Part shown: in pieces, positions 25,201-31,648 of the stretch
Layout of the letters: each line of letters begins with the position of its first letter
Position numbering within the stretch: the first letter of the stretch is position 1
From: Cephalotus follicularis
Taxonomy: Eukaryota; Streptophyta; Magnoliopsida; Oxalidales; Cephalotaceae
Assembly: GCA_001972305.1 (NCBI GenBank)
Contig: BDDD01000315.1
Span: 156,369-220,368, forward strand
DNA: 64,000 bases
Direction: 5' to 3'
The notes under the pieces: generated by a model
Told to the model about the DNA's origin: nothing
Databases searched by the model: none
What the model saw: the letters and a program-made list of their open reading frames with translations, nothing else
Translations under genes and position numbers: made by a program

Positions 25201-28098
25201 ATCTCTGCAGGATCTTGTGTAGGAGGAAGAAACACATCTAGCTTTTGTAATAAGGTAGTAAACTTAGTATAATACTCTGATGGGGTTTGATTTCCAAGCC
25301 GAAGATCAAAGATTGCTCTCCAGGTATCGCAGACCCTTGTCATATTATTTTTACCAGAATAGACTTCTCCCAAACCACTTTAGCCGATGGACATTGAAAG
25401 AATTGATGAGACACCTTCGGATCCATACTATTCCATAATAAAGTACGAATAGTAGCATCACCAGATACCCAATCAGCAAGTTTTGTAGCATCAGACAGAG
25501 CATCCATAGTAAGATAGGCAATCTGTTTGGTGACCAACAAATATACCTCCACAGTCGTAGCCCATGCGGAATAATTAGTACCATCCAGTTTGACCGAAGT
25601 CATCTGTAATTGAGGAAGTCAAGAACCAGCAATTTGCTGGAGGTAGAGTAGATTCAGCCATATGTGAAGAGAAAAACAGCGATTCAGCGGGGGATTCGAT
25701 TGAGACTAGCAAAGAACGAATCAACCAGCCAGAAGAATACCAGAAACCAGCGAATCCAGACTACAAACCGGCCACCAGTAGATGAAAAACGGGCCAAATA
25801 AATACCAGCAGATTTTTAACGTCTTAGTTGAACCCCTAATCAGATAAAAAACTCACCAAACATTTATCGAATCATAAACGAGGTTGAAAACTCACCACCA
25901 GATCTGATCGAACCAGAAAGGCACCTTCAGCAGACCTAGCAAGGCTGATCGCCCCTTCCTAGTGAAGAAGGGGGCTGTCGCAGCCTCTGAAACCTGTCCA
26001 GACAGGGCCATCTTTTTTTTTTTTTAACTTCGCTCTGATATCATGTGAAAGAGAAAGAGGAGATAATAATCTTGTGTGTGTTTTTATTAAGAGGAAGGTT
26101 AAATATATATAGTCTTACACTGTACCCACTAATCATCTACTTAGCCAATGTGGTATTATGCTAACAATATTGCTAACACTAATACATTATATGATTGATA
26201 TGGATTTTGCTTCCGATTTGATTATCTGCATCTGCTTTTATCGTTTTGGAATATGGCAGTTGCTTTTCTTCAACCGGTGAAGCATCTAATGTAGACGAGT
26301 ACCTTTGGCTGATGGGGAGATCTTACTACAAGCCTATCATTGAATATTGTGGTGGTACAGAGATTGGTGGTGGATTTATTTCTGGATCATTATTGCAGGC
26401 TCAATCATTAGCTGCTTTTAGCACACCAGCTATGGGCTGCAGTTTGTATATTCTTGGTGATGATGGTTATCCTATAGTAAGTACAAACTGGAGTTACACT
26501 AAGTTAAGAGACAAACTAATCCTCATTAAGACCATAGAAGTATTCAATATATGTACGTAATATACATATTTTTCATAAGCTTTCACTTCCAATCATATGA
26601 TGTGCGGCAGAGGAAACATTTAGAAATTCAATAATACTTAATGTTCTTTTATTTTGTTTCATAATTTTTTCGTGGCTTACCCAAAATAATTGTTGTTTGC
26701 ATTCTTTCACTTACAATTTAAGACAGTATCATGCGTTGCAGAGGAAAAACTTCGTAGTTGACTAATTCCATGCGTAATTTTTAAATGGCTTACCCAAATT
26801 AATTAGTTATACTTCAATATAGCCTCAAAACACACCAGGAATGGGTGAATTGGCTCTTGGTCCCCTTTTGTTTGGAGCTTCAAGTACACTGCTAAATGCT
26901 GACCATTATGGTGTCTACTTCAGAGGAATGCCCATTTGGAATGGAAAGGTGTCACCCTTTTTCTCCTACCTTCATTTTAGTTGGTTATCTAGGCCACCTG
27001 GATCTTTTACCTACGGTTGCTTTTGCAGATTCTACGAAGGCATGGGGATGTTTTTGAGCGTACTTCTAGAGGATACTATCATGCACATGGTCGTGCAGAT
27101 GATACAATGAATCTAGGGGGTATCAAGGTATGCACATGACCTAATGGGATGGGGAACTACAAAAAGAGATGAATTGTTAAATTCGATTATAAATTATGCT
27201 ACACTTCCTGTGTACCATAAAAAGACAGGTGTTTCCATATATCTAACGCAAAGTCATAACAGACAATAGGTTATTCTTTTCATTTATTATTCTTCCCCAA
27301 TTTTCCATGTTTTCATGTACTTACTTCTGTAGTTAATCACTCCATGTTTTCAGAAGCCATACTTGTCGAATGGCTGGTGAAAATGTGGGTGGATTGTTTA
27401 TGGTGAATAGGTTCTAAAGTTCTGGTGTATACAAGGCATTTTATCCCCATGTTGTCTATAGCATGTTAGAGAATGGAATACCTTGTCTAGTTGCTAAAAT
27501 CTTTCATCCTTCCTTTTACGGTGTTGGGTTTTACAATAAATCGTTCTATCTTGATTCCTACATACGTGTTGCTAAGACTCAAATCATATTGAAAATTTTG
27601 TGTGATGTTTTGGGCCCTGTTAGTTTGATGCATGCCTGATTCTACCCTTAATGAAGAGATAATTCTGTTTAGTTTTCTCTGACATTTTTTGTTCTGTTTG
27701 GGCAGGTTAGCTCTATTGAGATCGAACGCATCTGTAATGCAGTTGATGCTAATATCCTTGAGACAGCGGCCGTTGGGGTGCCTCCTCCTGAAGGTGGTCC
27801 TGAGAGATTGGTAATTGCTGTTGTATTCAAGGATTCAAACAACTCAACACCAGACTTGAATCAATTGAGGATGTCTTTCAATTCAGTAGTCCAGAAGACA
27901 CTGAATCCTTTGTTTAGGGTACGATTTCTGCTCTCCATAAACCTCAAACGTTGCATGATTGTGCTCATTTACAGCTCAAATTTGCAGGTTTCTCGTGTTG
28001 TGCCCTTGTCATCTCTTCCAAGGACAGCAACAAATAAGGTCATGAGAAGGGTTTTGAGGCAGCATTTTACTCAGCCTGATGAAAATTCTAAGCTGTAA
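4011..28098 (+). CDS. Peroxisomal acyl-activating enzyme (AAE17/AAE18-like), 14 exons
   Basis: ATP-dependent carboxylic-acid:CoA ligase of the ANL (acyl/aryl-CoA synthetase) superfamily; acyl-AMP formation then thioester formation is family knowledge. Exons are 4011-4264, 7533-7662, 7872-8140, 8719-8923, 9596-9636, 14907-15032, 15936-16009, 16987-17207, 17867-17961, 26260-26476, 26823-26948, 27029-27127, 27706-27918 and 27988-28098. All introns have GT-AG ends. The exons sum to 2181 nt in phase: 726 residues plus stop, about the length of Arabidopsis AAE17/AAE18. Visible motifs are the phosphate-binding SSGTTGEPK (residues 362-370), [10 protein letters not shown] (501-510), [13 protein letters not shown] (607-619) and the C-terminal catalytic lysine in [10 protein letters not shown] (Lys707). 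The last three residues are SKL, a canonical PTS1, so the protein should act in peroxisomes. Substrate is unknown; Arabidopsis AAE18 activates the auxin precursor 2,4-DB. Introns 5 and 9 contain copia elements, yet every exon is intact. Confidence 0.93.
5303..5868. repeat. Diverged direct-repeat pair in intron 1
   Basis: Segments 5303-5500 and 5668-5868 share an order of short blocks. These include GGATTTGATAT, TTTCAAGTCAATCA or TTTGAAGTCAATCA, TATTGAATAG and ATATGAGTAAATTATA. The blocks lie at similar spacings, so the segments are old copies of one repeat. Neither encodes protein. The family is not recognised. Confidence 0.55.
5874..6793 (-). mobile_element. Tandemly duplicated chromovirus 3' end (LTR plus chromodomain tail)
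   Basis: A unit of about 435 bp occurs at 5874-6309 and again, nearly identical, at 6359-6793, with 49 bp of extra coding sequence between. Read on the minus strand, each unit holds the last residues of a chromovirus pol ([20 protein letters not shown], a chromodomain signature; the TTWEN part only in the left copy) and then a TGTTAG...TCTAACA LTR of about 240 bp. This order implies a tandem duplication or LTR recombination product. The rest of the element is missing. It sits antisense in AAE intron 1. Confidence 0.7.
7533..7662 (+). other. AAE exon 2 (residues 85-128)
   Basis: Acceptor GGGCAG|G and donor CTGAG|GTAG flank a frame reading [19 protein letters not shown] and ending at NPE, typical of the N-terminal domain of plant AAE17/18 enzymes. 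It completes the phase-2 codon of exon 1. Confidence 0.9.
7872..8140 (+). other. AAE exon 3 (residues 129-218)
   Basis: Acceptor GGTCAG|GTTT and donor GTTTG|GTATG. It encodes [10 protein letters not shown] and then [18 protein letters not shown] and [11 protein letters not shown], conserved in the family. It ends in phase 2, the Trp codon being shared with exon 4. Confidence 0.92.
8719..8923 (+). other. AAE exon 4 (residues 218-286)
   Basis: Acceptor GTGTAG|GTTA and donor ACTCAG|GTTA. It encodes [20 protein letters not shown] and [17 protein letters not shown], the core of the nucleotide-binding N-terminal domain. Confidence 0.92.
9596..9636 (+). other. AAE exon 5 (41 nt microexon)
   Basis: A short exon reading [13 protein letters not shown] between TTTCAG and GTGAAG, ending in phase 2. 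The downstream intron received a 5.2 kb copia element starting only 45 bp after the donor. The phase match with exon 6 supports the call. Confidence 0.82.
9681..9836 (+). repeat. 5' LTR of copia 1
   Basis: About 156 bp, starting TGTTATTTGTATTTG and ending near ATTATCAATA, just before the PBS at 9841. It is clearly alignable with 14716-14866 but diverged, so the insertion is not recent. Confidence 0.82.
10473..14690 (+). pseudogene. Copia 1 gag-pol, broken
   Basis: Gag starts [12 protein letters not shown] at 10473 and is broken at 10662. A zinc knuckle, [14 protein letters not shown], lies near 11320-11365 (CX2CX4HX4C intact). The protease motif [12 protein letters not shown] is near 11600-11640. 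The pre-integrase segment CQLGKHHH is near 12080-12105, followed by integrase remnants with [14 protein letters not shown] near 12440-12480. RT remnants read [11 protein letters not shown] near 13472-13506. The catalytic YVDD is degraded, reading YVYG near 13718. RNase H remains as [14 protein letters not shown] near 14242-14285. Numerous stops and frameshifts make it non-functional. Confidence 0.9.
14716..14868 (+). repeat. 3' LTR of copia 1
   Basis: Starts TGTTATTTGTATATA immediately after the purine tract and ends near ATTATCAATAT. It is the partner of the LTR at 9681. Confidence 0.82.
14907..15032 (+). other. AAE exon 6 (residues 300-342)
   Basis: Acceptor CTGCAG|TAGA. It reads [17 protein letters not shown] and [15 protein letters not shown], the family pattern, and ends TTGAA|GTATG in phase 2. 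Its phase fits exon 5 across the copia insertion. Confidence 0.92.
15936..16009 (+). other. AAE exon 7 (residues 342-366), ATP-binding signature
   Basis: Acceptor CCTGCAG|AGAA and donor CTACAG|GTATGG. It reads [20 protein letters not shown] followed by the start of SSGTTGEPK, the AMP-binding motif that binds the ATP phosphates. The motif is completed by exon 8. Confidence 0.93.
16010..16986 (+). other. AAE intron 7 with a tandem duplication
   Basis: A 977-bp intron without detectable genes. Its 3' part carries a 47-bp tandem duplication ending 41 bp before the acceptor. Confidence 0.85.
16852..16945. repeat. Tandem duplication of a 47-bp unit in intron 7
   Basis: Two adjacent copies (16852-16898 and 16899-16945) start TGGGAGGCTTATAAATC and end TTTAGTTC. 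They differ at a single visible position (GTGTTG versus GTATTG), so the duplication is recent. Confidence 0.9.
16987..17207 (+). other. AAE exon 8 (residues 367-440)
   Basis: Acceptor TCTAG|GGGAG and donor GTACAG|GTAGG. It reads [20 protein letters not shown], then [19 protein letters not shown] and [10 protein letters not shown], strongly conserved in this subgroup. Confidence 0.95.
17867..17961 (+). other. AAE exon 9 (residues 441-472)
   Basis: Acceptor TTCCAG|GATG and donor AATCCG|GTAAGC. It reads [20 protein letters not shown] and GYDWSAIR. The Arg codon is split with exon 10, which lies 8.3 kb downstream. Confidence 0.93.
18071..18602 (-). repeat. 3' LTR of copia 2, split by a TIR element
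   Basis: About 144 bp of LTR (18071-18159 and 18548-18602) match the intact LTR at 26044-26184. A 388-bp TIR element separates the halves. Confidence 0.9.
18160..18547. mobile_element. Small TIR element (hAT-like MITE) inside the copia 2 LTR
   Basis: The left terminus GGGTATGTTTGGTAATGCT and right terminus AGCATTACCAAACAGACAC are imperfect inverted repeats of about 19 bp. Flanking CACCAA and CACTAA look like a diverged target duplication; the intact LTR has CACTAA at this site. The interior is non-coding and rich in AAAAGTACTTTT-type motifs. A similar terminus occurs near 3450-3471. Confidence 0.78.
18670..20050 (-). pseudogene. Copia 2 reverse transcriptase and RNase H
   Basis: RT begins near 20050 with [19 protein letters not shown], continues through [22 protein letters not shown] and [11 protein letters not shown], and is interrupted near 19565-19575. 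It resumes with [12 protein letters not shown] (19561 downward), the catalytic YVDD intact, and [11 protein letters not shown]. RNase H follows from 19094 ([47 protein letters not shown]). The frame is broken near 19565 and between 19139 and 19094, so it is non-functional as it stands. Confidence 0.9.
20242..21297 (-). pseudogene. Copia 2 integrase and linker, 3' of the insertion
   Basis: Integrase resumes at 21297 with [12 protein letters not shown], then [17 protein letters not shown] and TPQQNGV near 20970. It then degrades through frame changes ([15 protein letters not shown] near 20855). The proline- and serine-rich linker before RT spans about 20242-20652. The N-terminal half of the integrase region lies beyond the solo LTR, at 24119 upward. 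Confidence 0.82.
21306..24118 (-). mobile_element. Solo gypsy LTR (2.8 kb), Tekay/Del-like, inside copia 2
   Basis: The plus strand reads TGTAACACCCCCGATT at 21306 and GGGATATTACA ending at 24118, flanked by perfect CTATA repeats (21301-21305 and 24119-24123). There is no internal region, PBS or purine tract beside it, so it is a solo LTR left by LTR-LTR recombination. On the minus strand it ends GAATCGGGGGTGTTACA, the usual 3' end of Tekay-type LTRs; lineage is inference. It interrupts copia 2 between pre-integrase and integrase. A GC-rich block (23180-23800) has open frames on both strands but no recognisable protein. Confidence 0.88.
24119..25660 (-). pseudogene. Copia 2 gag, protease and pre-integrase
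   Basis: Gag starts near 25603 ([14 protein letters not shown]) and contains the UBN2-like segment [20 protein letters not shown] knuckle [14 protein letters not shown] near 24910-24870 has Arg where the last zinc Cys should be. The protease reads [12 protein letters not shown] near 24660-24620. The pre-integrase [15 protein letters not shown] and [15 protein letters not shown] run up to the solo LTR at 24118. Frame changes occur near 25140-25190 and 25340-25373. Confidence 0.87.
26044..26184 (-). repeat. 5' LTR of copia 2
   Basis: 141 bp, TGTGAAAG...CTAATA on the plus strand. It starts beside the PBS complement (26031-26043) and is followed by the CATTA duplication. It is nearly identical to the split LTR at 18071-18602. 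Confidence 0.92.
26260..26476 (+). other. AAE exon 10 (residues 472-544)
   Basis: Acceptor TGGCAG|TTGC and donor CCTATA|GTAAGT. It reads [20 protein letters not shown], then [20 protein letters not shown] and [19 protein letters not shown]. The YGGTE-type motif is the adenylate-binding loop of ANL enzymes. Confidence 0.95.
26823..26948 (+). other. AAE exon 11 (residues 545-586)
   Basis: Acceptor AATATAG|CCTC and donor GGAAAG|GTGTCA. It reads [20 protein letters not shown] and [18 protein letters not shown]. Phase 0 at both ends. Confidence 0.93.
27029..27127 (+). other. AAE exon 12 (residues 587-619), hinge motif
   Basis: Acceptor TTGCAG|ATTC and donor ATCAAG|GTATGC. It reads [20 protein letters not shown] and then [13 protein letters not shown], the conserved hinge around which ANL C-terminal domains rotate. 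Confidence 0.95.
27706..27918 (+). other. AAE exon 13 (residues 620-690)
   Basis: Acceptor GGGCAG|GTTA and donor TTTAGG|GTACGA. It reads [20 protein letters not shown] and [19 protein letters not shown], the C-terminal domain. Phase 0 at both ends. Confidence 0.94.
27988..28098 (+). other. AAE exon 14 (residues 691-726), catalytic Lys and PTS1
   Basis: Acceptor TTTGCAG|GTTT. It reads [20 protein letters not shown], with the catalytic Lys707, and ends PDENSKL then TAA. SKL is the canonical type 1 peroxisomal targeting signal. An LTR begins one base after the stop. Confidence 0.94.
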
Positions 28099-28099
28099 T

Positions 28100-29150
28100 T
28101 GTTAGAAATATGTGTGTACCTTACACATAATCGATATAGTTTTAATTATAATTTACAGTCTTACTTATTTATTCAGTAATAAAATATGACATTTTTTTAT
28201 CATAATGTATATATTTATTACTGTTTATCTTATATAATAATTATTTATGATAAAGTCCATATATTTAAAACAAAGAAAATATAATCATGATGATATCATG
28301 ATAATAAAATATATTATTATTATATATGTTTTATTCTTAAATATTCATAATCGTAGGATAATTATAGTAGGCATTAGTGAATATGGATAAATTAACATTT
28401 ATGATGTGTTACTCAATTGTGAGTATGATTGATCTTATGGTCATTAGTGTAGTGGACAGTACAAAATATATATAGGTGCTTATTGGAGAATAAGTTCACT
28501 GAATTGATTCCGACTAAGAACACCTAAATAGAGTTATCAATGTTTGTCAATTAGGAGTTTTTTGTTACTATTGGGTATGTAGTCTTTAGACATGAGACAT
28601 TATTGTTGTCTTTTGTATATTATATTATATTTTTATATGATTCTAAATAATTTCTTTGGATTATTATAAGATGAAATATTGGATATTATGGATTACGTAT
28701 GAAAGCATGTGAGTGGTCAATAAAGAATTCATCACCCTTATTGATAGAGGGAGAATATTCTATGTGGCCTGATTAATTTATAGTTCAAGATATCTTTGAT
28801 CAAAGTGGATGTAAAATTAGAAAAGGAGTTTTCTAATTTCATCGTAAAACTATGATATTAATGGCGAGGTACATATAATTAAATTATTGAAATTTGTCAG
28901 AAAAATCTATACCCTAGATTTAATTGGAATATTGTATGGTGGAAGTATTGAATTGCACGCTAAATGCAATTGAAAAGGTTTACATAATATATTCATATTA
29001 TATGGGTAATTATCAGACATTACTAGGTGTCAATCTTGACTTATAGCATCTCAAAATAATTAATAAGATTAATTATTGGTTAATTAATTAGAATGGTCTA
29101 ATTAATTAAATATAAGAGATGCATATTTAGTGCCAGTATAATATTGAAAC
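28100..29150 (+). repeat. 5' LTR of copia B, left part (Angela-like)
   Basis: Starts TGTTAGAAATATGTG, one base after the AAE stop. It contains phrases I associate with Angela-type copia LTRs (GGAGAATAAGTTCACTGAA, AATTGCACGCTAAATGCAAT). It is interrupted at 29150 by a gypsy LTR flanked by GAAAC and resumes at 42789, giving an LTR of about 1.36 kb. AATAAA at 28178-28183 could serve as the AAE polyadenylation signal. It has no coding capacity. The left boundary rests on the TG start and context, since no 3' LTR is in the window. Confidence 0.68.
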
Positions 29151-29472
29151 TGTAACGCCCCAAACCTCGAGGGTCAACCCCCAAGGTTTGACGCGTTACT
29201 AACAGTATCATTCATTTACCAATATTCAGCGGAAATTAAAAACTTTTAACAATATAATAATGCATGCAGAAAATCCAATAAATAATGTCACTTGTGTGGA
29301 TAAAACCCAATGTTATACAATATTGTTCAATTATGCTCTGGCACAGATCGACAGGTCATAAACAAAATACAATTTCATCTTTATACTCTTGATCGTCGAA
29401 CTGTAATAAGAGGGAGGAGACTCACCCGGGGCTTCAATCCTCAGCTTGCTGTGAAGCTCTACCTGTACCTGA

Positions 29473-31635
29473 TGTTAGATATAGTGACCCGACAAACCAT
29501 TGGATGGACTGTCGTTTTATATCTGTTATTGTATGAAACAATCTTATTCCTTATATATGATACGTGCTAAATTTGTTATGGCTATATCACTTGTATTTTA
29601 TCACATAATTGAAGTAGTTTATTAATGACCTACTTATACTAGTGATGCCCTGACATAAGGTTGGATGCCTGGAATGGAGGCTGTGAGACTGGTTACCTTA
29701 TTCCTTATGTCAAATTAGTTCCAAGTCATAGGTTCACTTTGTGGGCATTAGTGAACCGGATAGACTTGCGCGTATGTTGCCTGATCATGAAATCGGGGGA
29801 TGGATTCTCTCGCTACCATCTATGTTGGACACTAGGGCAAATACGGGGTGCGTGCTGGGAGCGTGTACACTGAACAGGACCCGCGTAGGAGACACTGTTC
29901 GGATAGTCGCTATTCTCGTGTCAGTAGTAACTCCTACTTGTTGCAGTTGTATATAAGTGATGATCACTTAGCGAGTTCTTAAGCTCGTCTGATCCTTAGA
30001 TCTGAGCGACTACTCTATATTGTGTGGAGACGGTTATGCTTTGATCTCCATCTTACCCAGTCCTTACGTAGGGCTGACAATCGGGTGGTCTTTGGGTATG
30101 ATCGAATCTATACGAATATAAGTGAGTGCACAATAATGGATTGTCACACCTGAGTGAAGGTGATCGGCCCTATTATGGTCTGATTATACTTTGGACTTAT
30201 GAAATCCTTGGCCAAGGTTGAGGTAGACTGGAAATTAGATTTCTGGAGAGTTTACCAAAGGTCCTAGTAATGATCAGATATTTTAGCCATTGAGATACTA
30301 TCTAGGGTTGACACATATCCTTACCCTAGACCTCAATCGGGGCCAAGCATGACAAGAGATTATAGTACACGCGAACCAACGACTTAGAAAGTCTAGGATT
30401 TATGAGGTGTATGGGAAAATTAATTAGATTAATTTTTCCAGCTGGATAATATTAGATATTATCCTAATAGTATTTAAATTGGTCAAGGACCATTTAGAAT
30501 AGCTGAACCGGACCCTAGGGGTATTTCGGTAATTTATGAACACCTCTTGTTTTAACCAAGATTTTAAAGGGTCCCTGCCTTATAATGATTAGATCTTTAA
30601 TATGTTAGACATATTAAGTCTTGGTGTCAAATATCGATTATGTGGATTTTGTATTTTGTGGAAACACATATGTTTGATCTTACTTAACCAATATTGGAAG
30701 GGTACATGAGATCACTAAAAGAGTTAGACTCTTAATACTTCACTAGCCAGACAAAGACGTCGACGTCTTTTAGAAAGACGTCGATGATTAACGTTTTTAA
30801 AGACGTCGATGTCTTTTAGAAAGCATCGATGTTTTTAGTGCCACATTGCATGGACGTCGATGTCTTTTGGTAGGCGTCGATGTCTTTAAGCAGAACGTGC
30901 AACCTGTGCACGAGCTCACTTTGTGGGCACGTTTTCTCTCTCATATCCAGCATCCATCTCATGTTCTTGCATGTTATGGGAACGTGGGGATCATGGCTTC
31001 GGACTCCCAGGGAGTGAGGACCATGATCCTAAGTGAATGGGAGATTGGGAGAGAGAAAATAGGCTAGTAATAGGCATTTTTTGCAGAAAATGAATAGAGA
31101 GAAAAAGTGGAAAAAGTTAGAGTTTTTGCTTGGCAAGAGAGATCGGATTTCTCTCTGCAGATTGTGTGTATTCCCTTCATCTGTTATACACCAAGCAAGA
31201 GCTTATCTAGGGTGGATTGATTTTGACTTCATTGGTCAATATCAATTTACTCTTTATAAGCAAAGTGTGTGAGAGAGAGTTCATACACTTGGTTGCTGGT
31301 TGGATTGCTTGTTGTTCCTGAGACTTGGAGAACATCAAAGGGGAATCTACTCAAGCGTGAAGCGGCAAAGAAAGAAGGAGCCTTCACCCGCTGGTATAAT
31401 TCTTGGTCCTTCTCTTCTTGCCATGCTTGTGTGTCACCATAGTTTGCTATGGTGACACCAATTCAATTCTGTTGATGTTGTGGTGATCCATGTGGTCTGT
31501 GGGCGTGCCATAATGGACAAGTTTTGTTTTATTGGGTGTTCTTCCGCTGCCATGATTGTTTATTTTGTTTTGTTCTACACTCTACACACCTTAGTCCATT
31601 TATGGCATTGGATTCAGTTCATCCATTTCCAACAG
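29473..31635 (+). repeat. 5' LTR of copia C (2163 bp)
   Basis: Starts TGTTAGATATAGTGACCC and ends TTTCCAACA, one base before the PBS. It contains a six-copy GACGTCGATG-type array (30756-30889) and a 12-bp hairpin (31431-31458). Related copies are 36957-38146 (truncated), 38206-40352 (solo) and 59895-62120 (antisense solo). Small open frames in it are not genes. Confidence 0.93.
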
Positions 31636-31636
31636 T

Positions 31637-31648
31637 GGTATCAGAGCG
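31637..31648 (+). promoter_or_regulatory. Primer-binding site of copia C
   Basis: TGGTATCAGAGC is complementary to the 3' end of initiator-Met tRNA, the standard primer of plant copia elements. It is a perfect match, one base past the LTR. Confidence 0.93.

Larger units (their letters stand above)
18071..26184 (-). mobile_element. Ty1/copia element (copia 2), antisense in AAE intron 9
   Basis: LTR ends are TGTGAAAG...TAACA (left) and TGTGAAAG...CTAATA (right), flanked by the 5-bp duplication CATTA at 18066-18070 and 26185-26189. Read on the minus strand, the PBS TGATATCAGAGCG directly follows the 5' LTR (26043 to 26031). The purine tract CTTAAGGGGGAG (18614 to 18603) precedes the 3' LTR. Gag-pol between them is moderately preserved. 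Secondary insertions are a gypsy solo LTR at 21306-24118 and a TIR element at 18160-18547. It is less decayed than copia 1 but related in its motif wording. Confidence 0.95.
17962..26259 (+). other. AAE intron 9 (8.3 kb) hosting a nested transposon stack
   Basis: Almost all of this intron is an antisense copia element (18071-26184) bounded by the direct repeat CATTA. It carries two further insertions. Host intron sequence without it is about 180 bp. Splice sites are intact. Confidence 0.88.

Noticed and set aside
29310-31272. Multiple small frames in the copia C 5' LTR, repeated in the other LTR copies
   Set aside because: They are LTR sequence with stops at varying places between copies, which is not protein constraint.
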